A program made the translations under genes and the position numbers. This document shows, piece after piece, positions 37,429-46,130 of a stretch of 64,000 bases of DNA; position 1 is the stretch's first letter, and each line of letters begins with the position of its first letter. Where the stretch lies: the NCBI GenBank assembly GCA_017529865.1, contig JAFXNA010000050.1, positions 41,654 through 105,653 of the forward strand, written 5' to 3'. Source of the DNA: Bacteroidaceae bacterium (GTDB taxonomy: Bacteria > Bacteroidota > Bacteroidia > Bacteroidales > Bacteroidaceae). The notes under the pieces were generated by a model that did not search any database, was not told the origin of the DNA, and saw nothing but the letters and a program-made list of their open reading frames with translations.

Positions 37429-37473
37429 GTTAGGTCTAATGTTAGGTCTAATGTTAGGTCTAATGTTAGGTCT
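37429..37473. repeat. 12-base tandem repeat gttaggtctaat
   Basis: Three exact copies and a fourth truncated one are in direct tandem. An isolated gttaggtct is found at 37531-37539, just after the end of the DUF3791 gene. Confidence 0.9.
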
Positions 37474-37567
37474 TGAGGTGCGATTTTTGTACTTAACTTA
37501 TTCAAACAGAAGCAGTTATGATTTTTCAATGTTAGGTCTTTTGAAAAAACGCAAAACAATATTTTTT

Positions 37568-37786
37568 TCATAGCTTACCTCCTTTCCTGTGACAGTAAGA
37601 GGCCATGCTTTGCACCATATCGTCGAATGATTGGGTGTGCATCACGTCATAGAAGTCGTGTGCCACCTTGATGGCTCCGTAACGGCTCAGGTAGCGGTAG
37701 GCCTCGACTTCGGTCATCTGGTAATGACTGGCGAAAGCGGCAATGAGCAGCACGATATATTCCGATATGTCTTTGGTGCTAAACAT
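37568..37786 (-). CDS. DUF3791 protein
   Basis: 72 residues. The block YLSRYGAIKVAHDFYDVMHTQSFDDMV matches the small DUF3791 family. Members are often paired with DUF3990 proteins in possible toxin-antitoxin-like modules; no such partner is seen here, so this copy is orphan. The start MFSTKDI at 37786 is fixed by the promoter -7 element, which overlaps an ATG 27 bases upstream. Function unknown. Confidence 0.75.
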   Translation of the reverse strand: MFSTKDISEYIVLLIAAFASHYQMTEVEAYRYLSRYGAIKVAHDFYDVMHTQSFDDMVQSMASYCHRKGGKL

Positions 37787-37810
37787 AATTAACTCTTTTG
37801 ATTTCGCTTG

Positions 37811-37842
37811 CAAAGATAATGCATTTCTGCGAAACGACCAAA
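37811..37842 (-). promoter_or_regulatory. Promoter of the DUF3791 gene
   Basis: On the minus strand, TTTG (37839-37842), 20-base spacer, TATCTTTG (37811-37818). It is divergent from the lepA promoter, 35 bases away. Confidence 0.8.
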
Positions 37843-37877
37843 CAAATTACTTACTTTTTATCTTTTCCGCATTTTTC

Positions 37878-37909
37878 TTTGGTGATGTCAAAATTATTCA
37901 TTAATTTTG
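37878..37909 (+). promoter_or_regulatory. Promoter of lepA
   Basis: TTTG (37878-37881), 20-base spacer, TAATTTTG (37902-37909). It predicts a leader of more than 220 bases made almost wholly of repeats. Confidence 0.8.
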
Positions 37910-37935
37910 CAATTCAAAACTGGAACGAAAGAAAA

Positions 37936-38137
37936 ATTAGGTTATAAGGTAGCGTAAGCGTGTTGGTTATTAGGTTATAAGACCAAAAGACCAAAAGACC
38001 TCAAGACCTCAAAACCTCAAGACCTCAAATTAGGTTATAAGGTAGCGTAAGCGTGTTGGTTATTAGGTTATAAGACCAAAAGACCAAAAGACCAAAAGAC
38101 CTCAAAACCTCAAAACCTCAAAACCTCAAGACCTCAA
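37936..38137 (+). repeat. Duplicated 93-base compound repeat in the lepA leader
   Basis: Two consecutive copies (from 37936 and from 38029) share attaggttataaggtagcg, taagcgtgttggttattagg and a gaccaaaa octamer run. Each ends in a gacctcaa/aacctcaa octamer run. The copies differ in octamer number, two against three gaccaaaa units, so the tails have changed since duplication. This fills the 354-base gap between DUF3791 and lepA apart from the two promoters. Confidence 0.92.
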
Positions 38138-38140
38138 ATA

Positions 38141-39925
38141 ATGGATAAAATAAGAAATTTCTGTATCATCGCCCACATCGACCACGGAAAATCGACGTTG
38201 GCTGACCGCTTGTTGGAATATACGAATACCATCAAGGTGACGGAGGGGCAGATGTTGGACGATATGGATCTGGAGCGTGAACGTGGCATCACCATCAAGA
38301 GTCATGCCATTCAGATGGAATATCAGAAGGACGGGGAAACATACATACTGAACCTGATTGACACGCCGGGACATGTGGACTTCTCGTACGAGGTGTCGCG
38401 AAGCATCGCTGCCTGCGAAGGGGCTTTGCTGGTTGTCGATGCTACTCAGGGCGTGCAGGCGCAGACCATCTCGAACCTTTATATGGCGATTGACAACGAC
38501 TTGGAAATCATTCCCGTCATCAATAAAATAGATATGCCGAACGCGATGCCGGAGGAGGTGGCCGACGAAATCATCGACCTCTTGGGCTGCAAACGTGAGG
38601 AAATCCTGTTGGCTTCGGGTAAGACGGGTGAGGGCGTGGAGGACATCCTCAATGCTGTCGTAGACCGCATTCCGCATCCGACGGGTGACGAGCAGGCTCC
38701 GCTGCAAGCACTCATCTTCGACTCCGTATTCAATTCGTATCGTGGCATCATCGCCTACTTCAAAATCGTGAACGGTGTGATGCGCCCAGGCGAGAAAGTG
38801 CGGTTCATCAATACGAAGAAGGAATATCTGGCTGAGGAAATCGGTGTGCTGAAGATGGATATGATTCCACGCAAGGAACTCGGGACGGGCGATGTAGGCT
38901 ATATCGTCTCAGGTATCAAGAACGCGGTGGAGGTGAAGGTGGGCGATACCATCACTACGGTAGCCAACCCCAGCGACAGTGCCATCGAGGGTTTCGAGGA
39001 GGTGAAACCGATGGTGTTCGCCGGTGTCTATCCCATTGAGACTGAAGACTATGAGAACCTGCGCACATCGCTCGAGAAACTACAGCTGAACGATGCTTCG
39101 CTATCGTTCCAGCACGAGAGTTCGGCAGCACTTGGTTTCGGATTCCGCTGCGGATTCCTCGGACTGCTCCACATGGAAATCGTACAGGAACGATTGGACC
39201 GTGAGTTCAATATGAACGTCATCACCACCGTTCCCAACGTATCGTATATGGTGTACGACAAGCACGGCAATGCGCAGGAGGTGCATAACCCCTCGAGCAT
39301 GCCCGACCCGACACTCATCGAACATGTGGAGGAACCCTACATCCATGCAACGGTCATCACCACAGCTACGTATATCGGCCCCATCATGACGCTCTGTCTG
39401 GGCAAGCGCGGCGAACTCATCAAGCAGGAGTTCATCGCCGGAAACCGTGTGGAGATTCAGTTCCTGATGCCACTTGGCGAAATCGTGATAGACTTCTACG
39501 ACAAACTCAAGAGCATCAGCCGAGGCTATGCTTCGTTCGACTATCACAGCGCAGGATTCCGACCCTCGAAACTTGTGAAGCTCGACATTCTGCTCAATGG
39601 TGAGAGCGTCGATGCCCTGTCGACGCTGACGCATGTGGACAATGCCGTGACGCTGGGCCGCCGCATGTGTGAACGACTGAAAGACCTGCTGCCTCGTCAG
39701 CAGTTCGATATTGCTATTCAAGCAGCTATCGGTGGCAAGATCATCGCCCGTGAAACCGTGAAGCAGGTACGTAAGGACGTGCTCGCAAAGTGCTACGGAG
39801 GTGATGTGTCGCGTAAGCGCAAACTGCTCGAGAAACAGAAAGCAGGTAAGAAACGTATGAAACAAATAGGAAACGTGCAGGTGCCACAGAAGGCTTTCCT
39901 CGCCGTTCTGAAACTTGATGAATAA
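38141..39925 (+). CDS. lepA: Elongation factor 4 (LepA)
   Basis: 594 residues, a ribosome-associated GTPase related to EF-G that acts in translation quality control or ribosome biogenesis. G1 is [10 protein letters not shown]3 DTPGHVDF and G4 NKIDM; the LepA-specific C-terminal domain with [20 protein letters not shown] closes the protein. Length is standard. It is preceded by an extremely repetitive leader. The C10 protease gene begins 36 bases downstream on the same strand. Confidence 0.97.
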   Translation: MDKIRNFCIIAHIDHGKSTLADRLLEYTNTIKVTEGQMLDDMDLERERGITIKSHAIQMEYQKDGETYILNLIDTPGHVDFSYEVSRSIAACEGALLVVDATQGVQAQTISNLYMAIDNDLEIIPVINKIDMPNAMPEEVADEIIDLLGCKREEILLASGKTGEGVEDILNAVVDRIPHPTGDEQAPLQALIFDSVFNSYRGIIAYFKIVNGVMRPGEKVRFINTKKEYLAEEIGVLKMDMIPRKELGTGDVGYIVSGIKNAVEVKVGDTITTVANPSDSAIEGFEEVKPMVFAGVYPIETEDYENLRTSLEKLQLNDASLSFQHESSAALGFGFRCGFLGLLHMEIVQERLDREFNMNVITTVPNVSYMVYDKHGNAQEVHNPSSMPDPTLIEHVEEPYIHATVITTATYIGPIMTLCLGKRGELIKQEFIAGNRVEIQFLMPLGEIVIDFYDKLKSISRGYASFDYHSAGFRPSKLVKLDILLNGESVDALSTLTHVDNAVTLGRRMCERLKDLLPRQQFDIAIQAAIGGKIIARETVKQVRKDVLAKCYGGDVSRKRKLLEKQKAGKKRMKQIGNVQVPQKAFLAVLKLDE

Positions 39926-39958
39926 TTCATAATGCATAATTCATAATTCATAATTATA
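39926..39958 (+). repeat. ttcataatgcataattcataatt repeat
   Basis: Three or four units of the 9-base sequence cataattca / cataatgca fill the whole gap between lepA and the protease start. Confidence 0.8.
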
Positions 39959-39960
39959 AT

Positions 39961-42900
39961 ATGAAGAAATTGTCCCTCCTTCTAAGTGCCTTGATGGTTT
40001 CGGCATCCCTGATGGCCGACCCCATCGATGCAGAGAGAGCAAAGTCATTGGCTGCGCAGTTCATGCCGTCAGCCGGTACACAACCCGAATTGGTGAAGAC
40101 CGCAGCACGTCGCAGTAGCAGCGGACGCAGGTTGGCGCCTGCCTATCAGAAAGTTGCACCTTATTATATATTCAGTAGGGGCGAGAACCAGGGATTCGTT
40201 ATCGTCAGCGGTGACGATGCGCTGCCCGAAGTGCTCGGATATACCGAAAGCGGCGATTACGACGAGACCAACATGTCTCCGTTCTTGAAATGGTATCTCG
40301 ACTATTATGGCAGTATGATTGAGGATGCACAGGAAACTCAGTTGCCACGTCGTGCTCCTCTGGTGACTGCTGCTGCACGAGTAGATATCGCGCCGATGAT
40401 TGCCACTCATTGGGATCAAGGATGGCCATACAGCAACCTCTGTCCCGACCGCAAAGACGGAGGTGGTAAGTGTCTGACGGGATGTGTGGCTACTGCAGCT
40501 GCGCAGGTTCTGTATTATTGGCACAAGGACCTGACGGATGTCACACTCGCTGCAACTTCCAGCTATACATACGGCGATCAGGCTAAAGCTACAAGGGCTT
40601 TCCCGAAAGGAACCAAACTGAAGTGGGGCTTGATGCGAACGAAATACGGAACCGAACCCGAAGAATACCGTACGGCTGTTGCTACGCTGATGGCTGTCGT
40701 TGGAGGCGGTGCTGGTCTGACTTACGGTTCGAGTACGGCAGGCTATCCCGAGAACTGCATCAATGTGTTCAAGAATATCTTCGGTATGAACGGTGGTACA
40801 CATAAGTACAAGGACCATGGCGGCGAAACGGAAGTTTCGGACGAGGCATGGGCTACGCAGCTCTACAACGAACTGATGAAGCAAGCACCGATTCTCTATG
40901 CCGGATGCCGCGAATATAAGGACAATAACGGTGACACCCAAGCGGAAGGACACGCTATCGTGATCGATGGCTATCAGGCCAAGACCGGTTATTTCCACTT
41001 CAACTTAGGGTGGGGTGGACAAGGTGACGGCTACTTCACCGTAGCACGCAGCAAGAGTCCGTCGTGGGGTTTCAACGACTCATGGCAGGAATATGTCATC
41101 GGTGTCTCACCTCGTAAGCAGAACATGCAGGCCGAGTTTGTGGTTCGTCCAAAAGTGTATTTCAACCGTTCGAACACCTTCACCATCGAAGTGAAGAACA
41201 ACGGAACGCTCGACTATTCGGGTATCTACTTCTTTGCCAATACGACCGGCAAGAAACCGACCCAGCTCTCCGAAGCGAAGGATAAAGACACAGAGACTGT
41301 GCTGAGCAACAAAGGTACGGCTGTGCGGCTGAAACTGCAAGCCAAACCGACGAACGCATCGAAGTGGTATTTCTATGTGACTGACAAGTATTTGAATGTG
41401 CTGGCACAATACGAAACGATGCCCGAAACGCCTGTGAACGACCTGTTGCTGACGGACGTGAACCTCATTGGCAGTAGCGACACGGAAGTGCATAACGGCG
41501 AGACTTATACGGTCATCTACAATACCCGTGCGATGGCTGATGTTGTCATCGAAAACAAGAGCAAGACCAACTATGAAGGCACTCCGCGAATGGCCATCTA
41601 CGAGAGTACCGACGATGGAAAAACCTTCAACTATGTAGGCTATAAGTACGGAAAAATCACTATCGACCCTTGTGCAACAAGTTCTGTCTCGATTACCATT
41701 TCATCTACTACAAACTGTCCGGTTTCAATCGGCAACCTCTACTACGGTGTGATGCTTGATACGATTCCTGCTTTGCACGAAGACGATTTGCTGAAAGGCA
41801 CACAGGAGCATATCATCCGTTTCGTCATGAAGGAGGGCGCACTGGATGCGGTAAGTTACGAGAACGGATGTGTGAAGTTGAGCGGTCTTTGGGATATCAA
41901 CCGTTTCATCACCATCACCAAGAAATCGGCTTACAAGGGAGCGACCAGTTTCGACCTGACGGATGTGAGCAAGATAGGTGAGATACCTGTTCTCGAAGCC
42001 AATCCGAATGTTGTCTATTACGTCAGCGATGACTCGCAAGCTACTGGTCAGAACGTCATCAAGGGTGGTGTATGTAGCCGTCTGGTGCTGAAACCTGGTT
42101 ACGACTTTGCTCCGCTGGCCGACTTCAAGGCACTCAATGCTACCATCAGTATTGACATGCCTGCCTGTCGTTGGGGACTGCTGACCGTTCCTTGTGATGT
42201 GACGGTTCCTGACGGCATCTTTGCTCGTCGTGTGGAGTCGCATGCTTCGAGCGGCATCAGTAGCCGAACGGTTGATGTGCGCGACTTGGAGGCAGGTCAT
42301 ACTTACTTGATGATGACTTCGAGCAATAAGAGCCAGATACTTCATGGCGTTGATGCACAGGTGGTGAAGCAAGTGGTTGCGAATGTCGACACCGCGATTG
42401 TCGGAACGTTTGTATCGACCACAACCCCTGCTGGCGCATTCCTGGTGAACGACGAAGACCAGCAATACTTTGCTTTGGCTGATGAAGGAACAGCAGTGGA
42501 GGCTCTGCGTGGTTATTTCTATGCGTCGAACGTCACAAAAGACTTCCGCGCTTATTCGTCTATTGCGGCCGACCCAAGCTATCAGTCGCTGGCTGAACGT
42601 ATTCAGGCTGCATACACCGCTATCGATGAGTATGGCTTCTATGCCAAGAAGGATTCGACCGATGCGTTGTGTGCTCGAATCGATTCCGCTGAGATTGTCT
42701 TCACAGAACGTGCGGCATCAATCTCTGACGTGCGTGCGAGATTCAGGGAGTTGGAGGCATTGACCCAGAACTATATTGCCGGTGCACCTAATCCATACGA
42801 GTTGCTCGACTACACCTCTTACATCGTCAACCCGTCGTTCGAGTCCAGCAAGACCGGATGGGAAACTGACGGATTGGTGAAGAAGAACTCCGAATTGGCG

Positions 42901-43404
42901 CTGATGAGTGTAGGTGCTAACGGCAATAACATCCTTTATAACTGTAAGGCCGACAGTACGGGTACGGCTCTGACTCAGGTGGTACAGGGATTGCCTCGCG
43001 GCTATTATCGCTTGACGGCGAAAGTGGGTTCGTCGGAGGGACGTAGCATCACCATGTTTGCCGGTGATACGGCTGTGGTGGTCAAAGCCAGTCCGATGGG
43101 TGTTCACTATCTGGTCGAAGCTCGCATCGATGATATCCTCGTCACGACGGGCGAACTGCCGATTGGTATTCGTGAAGGCGATTTCTATAAGGTCGACGAC
43201 TTCCAGCTCACCCTCACTGGCTATGCACCTGTTACCATCCCAGAAGATGTGAACGGTGACGGTAGTGTTGATACGCAGGATGTGCTCAAGATTTACGAGT
43301 ATATCCAGAATGCGACTGGACAAGATGCTGGTGACGTAAATGGTGACGGAAGTGTCGATACACAAGATGTTTTGAAGGTATATGAATATATCCAAGCAAA
43401 TTAA
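39961..43404 (+). CDS. Secreted C10 (streptopain-like) cysteine protease with dockerin repeats
   Basis: 1147 residues. A signal peptide (1-19) is followed by a Spi-type inhibitory propeptide (about 20-130). The peptidase core has nucleophile Cys175 in TGCVATAAAQVLYYW, His331 in EGHAIVIDGY and NLGWGGQGDGYF (about 140-370). Several beta-rich modules follow (about 390-1090), one near 930-1090 resembling a carbohydrate-binding-like fold. Two dockerin-type calcium repeats DVNGDGSVDTQDVLK close the protein (about 1096-1147). Likely an extracellular or surface protease; no cohesin is seen nearby. Its last 23 bases overlap the next gene. Confidence 0.9.
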   Translation: MKKLSLLLSALMVSASLMADPIDAERAKSLAAQFMPSAGTQPELVKTAARRSSSGRRLAPAYQKVAPYYIFSRGENQGFVIVSGDDALPEVLGYTESGDYDETNMSPFLKWYLDYYGSMIEDAQETQLPRRAPLVTAAARVDIAPMIATHWDQGWPYSNLCPDRKDGGGKCLTGCVATAAAQVLYYWHKDLTDVTLAATSSYTYGDQAKATRAFPKGTKLKWGLMRTKYGTEPEEYRTAVATLMAVVGGGAGLTYGSSTAGYPENCINVFKNIFGMNGGTHKYKDHGGETEVSDEAWATQLYNELMKQAPILYAGCREYKDNNGDTQAEGHAIVIDGYQAKTGYFHFNLGWGGQGDGYFTVARSKSPSWGFNDSWQEYVIGVSPRKQNMQAEFVVRPKVYFNRSNTFTIEVKNNGTLDYSGIYFFANTTGKKPTQLSEAKDKDTETVLSNKGTAVRLKLQAKPTNASKWYFYVTDKYLNVLAQYETMPETPVNDLLLTDVNLIGSSDTEVHNGETYTVIYNTRAMADVVIENKSKTNYEGTPRMAIYESTDDGKTFNYVGYKYGKITIDPCATSSVSITISSTTNCPVSIGNLYYGVMLDTIPALHEDDLLKGTQEHIIRFVMKEGALDAVSYENGCVKLSGLWDINRFITITKKSAYKGATSFDLTDVSKIGEIPVLEANPNVVYYVSDDSQATGQNVIKGGVCSRLVLKPGYDFAPLADFKALNATISIDMPACRWGLLTVPCDVTVPDGIFARRVESHASSGISSRTVDVRDLEAGHTYLMMTSSNKSQILHGVDAQVVKQVVANVDTAIVGTFVSTTTPAGAFLVNDEDQQYFALADEGTAVEALRGYFYASNVTKDFRAYSSIAADPSYQSLAERIQAAYTAIDEYGFYAKKDSTDALCARIDSAEIVFTERAASISDVRARFRELEALTQNYIAGAPNPYELLDYTSYIVNPSFESSKTGWETDGLVKKNSELALMSVGANGNNILYNCKADSTGTALTQVVQGLPRGYYRLTAKVGSSEGRSITMFAGDTAVVVKASPMGVHYLVEARIDDILVTTGELPIGIREGDFYKVDDFQLTLTGYAPVTIPEDVNGDGSVDTQDVLKIYEYIQNATGQDAGDVNGDGSVDTQDVLKVYEYIQAN

Positions 43405-44623
43405 GCGAAGCATAACCTATACCCGGATGGCGGTGATGCTTGTCATGGCCGTGCAGGTTGTCTCATGTGCGAAGGACCGTACGTACGAGTACGAGGAGAA
43501 GACTGTGGGGTGTCATCAGTTGCAAGAACTGATGAGTGAGTGGTATCTGTGGGGCGACAGCATCAAAGACCTTGACTGGCAGCAGTATTTTGCCAAACCT
43601 ACCGAATTTATCTCTAAACTTACTGCTCAGAGCAAAGCGAACGACAAGTGGTCGTATTGCCTGATTGATACCGTCGAGAGCGACCCGTTGCCCTGCGGCT
43701 ATTTCAATCATGTCAACTCTTACGGCATGGATGTGGTGCTGATGAACGACCCTACGGGCGAGACTTCTAAGCAGTATGCGCGTGTTGTTACGGTTTACGA
43801 CAACTCGCCTGCTGAGCGTTGTGGAATACGTCGCAACGACTTTATCGGGCAGATCGACAATAATAAGATGGCATCCACTGTTATCAAGAATCTGGTGAAC
43901 GGACGTTCGCACACACTGATTGTCAGCCGTTTGGGTGTCAGTCTCGCTGACGACTCATTCTGTTGGACATCCACTGACACTATTACCCTTCCGAAATCCG
44001 AACGGGTTGAGGTTCCGACAGTGATGGTCAGCCGTATGTTTGATGATGAAGTAGGCTACATCATGCTTTCGAATCTGAGCGATACCGAAACGATCGTCTC
44101 GGCCTTGAATCGTTTGACCTCCTATCCGCTGACCGACCTTATTGTCGACCTCCGACTCTGTAATCGTGGCACCATCGAGTGTGTGCATGAGGTGGCGAAA
44201 CAGATTGGTCACGACAGCGGAACATTCCTCTGTACGTTTTGGAATACAGCGAAGTCTGCAAACAATCAGACCTATTCCATCAATGGTACAGCTCAGTTCC
44301 GTCTGTTCTTCATCACGAGCGGATACACACAAGGTGCAGCCGAATGGCTCATCTATGGCCTGCGTGCTATGTCGGCCGATAGGGTAGTGGTGGTAGGTCA
44401 GAAGACTGCCGGACAGAATGTCATGCTGAAGGCGATTCCTTCCGACTATCAATATACCATCTATCCAGCTGTCGCTTTTGTTGCCGATAAGGATGGAAAT
44501 TACGACTACACGAGTGGCATCTCGCCCGACGAACTGGTCGACGAACTGACGTATGTCATGCTCTATCCTTATGGTGACCAATACGAAGTGCTGATACAAT
44601 ACATCCTAACGCAACTATACTAA
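43382..44623 (+). CDS. S41-family lipoprotein with PDZ domain, catalytic residues replaced
   Basis: 413 residues. A lipoprotein signal ends V-V-S-C (Cys29). An N-terminal helical region, a PDZ domain (about 133-185: YDNSPAERCGIRRNDFI) and an S41 peptidase fold (about 215-400) follow. The nucleophile block, normally T-A-S-A-S-E, reads TQGAAE (316-321), and the lysine of the usual G-K-N/G block is Gln345 in AGQN. It is therefore probably inactive as a protease, perhaps a binding or regulatory partner. Translation likely couples to the C10 protease by the 23-base overlap. An alternative start at Met16 would still keep the lipobox. Confidence 0.8.
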   Translation: MNISKQIKRSITYTRMAVMLVMAVQVVSCAKDRTYEYEEKTVGCHQLQELMSEWYLWGDSIKDLDWQQYFAKPTEFISKLTAQSKANDKWSYCLIDTVESDPLPCGYFNHVNSYGMDVVLMNDPTGETSKQYARVVTVYDNSPAERCGIRRNDFIGQIDNNKMASTVIKNLVNGRSHTLIVSRLGVSLADDSFCWTSTDTITLPKSERVEVPTVMVSRMFDDEVGYIMLSNLSDTETIVSALNRLTSYPLTDLIVDLRLCNRGTIECVHEVAKQIGHDSGTFLCTFWNTAKSANNQTYSINGTAQFRLFFITSGYTQGAAEWLIYGLRAMSADRVVVVGQKTAGQNVMLKAIPSDYQYTIYPAVAFVADKDGNYDYTSGISPDELVDELTYVMLYPYGDQYEVLIQYILTQLY

Positions 44624-44636
44624 TCCCCTTACCACG

Positions 44637-46130
44637 ATGACCGATCAAATTCCTTTAGCAAACCAACCGAACGTGCAGCTTCCTCATCCCCTCATTGCGC
44701 TTATTCCGGTCCTTGTACTGGTGGGCATGATGGTGCTGATGATTACCCTCTTCGGTAGTGATGCACTCGGAGGCGGCACCCAAATAGCGCTCCTCTTAGC
44801 TTCGGCGGTTTGCATCTCGATTTCCATGTTGGCTTATCGTGTCAAGTGGCAGGCATTCGAGAAGTGTATCGTTGAAACGGTTTCCAGTTCGGTCGTGTCA
44901 CTATGCATCTTGCTCATCATCGGTATGATGTCGTCGTCGTGGATGGTGAGTGGGGTTGTGCCTACATTGATTTATTATGGTGTGCAGATTCTTTCACCTA
45001 CCTATTACTTAGCTTGCACATGCTTCATCTGTGCCGTTGTGTCTGTCATGACAGGTTCGTCGTGGACTACTGTTGCTACTATCGGTGTGGCGCTGATAGG
45101 CATTGGCAGTGCGTTAGGTATTCCAGCGTATTGGTCGGCAGGCGCAATCATCTCGGGTGCATATTTCGGTGATAAGATCAGTCCGCTGAGCGACACTACT
45201 GTGCTGGCATCGAGTGTTGCAGAGGTGAATCTGTTCACACACATCCGCTATATGTTGCAGACTACCGTTCCTTCGATGGGTGTCACACTCATCATCTTTG
45301 CCGTTGCAGGTTTCTTCTTCGTGTCAGAAGGTGAGGCACAAGTCACAGAATACACGGAGCACCTCGCCGCGACCTACAACATATCGCTGTGGACGCTGCT
45401 TGTTCCTGTACTGACCGGCGTGATGATTGCTCGTCGTGTTCCGTCGCTCATCACGCTGTTCGCTTCATCATTGCTGGCTGGCATATGTGCGTTGATCCTT
45501 CAGCCCGACATCCTTGTCACAATCGCTGGTGAAGATACACTTGGAATGGGAACTGTCGGGCAGTGTGTGAAAGGCATGCTTATGACCTTCTTCACCGCTA
45601 CGAATGTCGATACAGGAAGTAGTGTGGTGAACGACCTTGTGGCTACGAGCGGAATGGCAGGCATGTTGAACACCATCTGGCTCATCCTCTGCGCTATGTG
45701 TTTCGGTGGAGCGATGGTGGCGAGCGGCATGTTGCAGAGTATCACCCGAGTCATCATCCGCACCATTCGTGGTACCGTTTCGTTGGTCGGCTCTACTGCT
45801 TGTTCGGGCATTCTGTCCAACATTCTTACGTGCGACCAATACATTTCCATCATCCTCACCGTGAGCATGTTCAAGAAAGCTTACAAGGAGAACGGCTACG
45901 AGGCGCGGCTTTTGTCGCGCACCACTGAAGACGCTACTACCGTTACCTCCGTGCTCATTCCTTGGAACACTTGTGGTATGACACAGAGCACTGTGTTGGG
46001 AGTGCCAACCTTGGCCTACCTCCCATTCTGCTTCTTCAACTATATCAGTCCTTTCATGAGTATAATCGTATCAAGTATAAAAGTAAAGAATCCAAGAACG
46101 TATGAAGAAACAATTAATTCTCGCATGTAG
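44637..46130 (+). CDS. nhaC: NhaC-family Na+/H+ antiporter
   Basis: 497 residues with about 12 membrane helices. Landmarks are TGSSWTTVATIGVALIGIG, GAIISGAYFGDKISPLSDTT and TRVIIRTIRGTVSLVGST, and a late DQYISIILTVSMFKKAY. The family exchanges Na+ for H+ across the inner membrane; some members exchange organic acids instead. It overlaps the following peptidase by 29 bases and starts 13 bases after the S41-like gene, so the four genes from the C10 protease onwards form one tight run. Confidence 0.9.
   Translation: MTDQIPLANQPNVQLPHPLIALIPVLVLVGMMVLMITLFGSDALGGGTQIALLLASAVCISISMLAYRVKWQAFEKCIVETVSSSVVSLCILLIIGMMSSSWMVSGVVPTLIYYGVQILSPTYYLACTCFICAVVSVMTGSSWTTVATIGVALIGIGSALGIPAYWSAGAIISGAYFGDKISPLSDTTVLASSVAEVNLFTHIRYMLQTTVPSMGVTLIIFAVAGFFFVSEGEAQVTEYTEHLAATYNISLWTLLVPVLTGVMIARRVPSLITLFASSLLAGICALILQPDILVTIAGEDTLGMGTVGQCVKGMLMTFFTATNVDTGSSVVNDLVATSGMAGMLNTIWLILCAMCFGGAMVASGMLQSITRVIIRTIRGTVSLVGSTACSGILSNILTCDQYISIILTVSMFKKAYKENGYEARLLSRTTEDATTVTSVLIPWNTCGMTQSTVLGVPTLAYLPFCFFNYISPFMSIIVSSIKVKNPRTYEETINSRM

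Larger units (their letters stand above)
37145..37567. other. Hairpin- and repeat-rich spacer without a gene
   Basis: These 423 bases between the Fic and DUF3791 stop codons hold no convincing coding frame. They contain three evenly spaced hairpins, a taccattt repeat, a group of GATAGGG/CCCTATC hairpins, one GCCCT/AGGGC hairpin (37397-37409) and a 12-base tandem repeat; the larger ones are listed separately. Some of the hairpins may terminate the two converging genes. Confidence 0.75.

Noticed and set aside
37936..38137. CRISPR-like appearance of the repeated block
   Set aside because: Units are 8 bases long in direct tandem, with no unique spacers of constant length and no cas genes.
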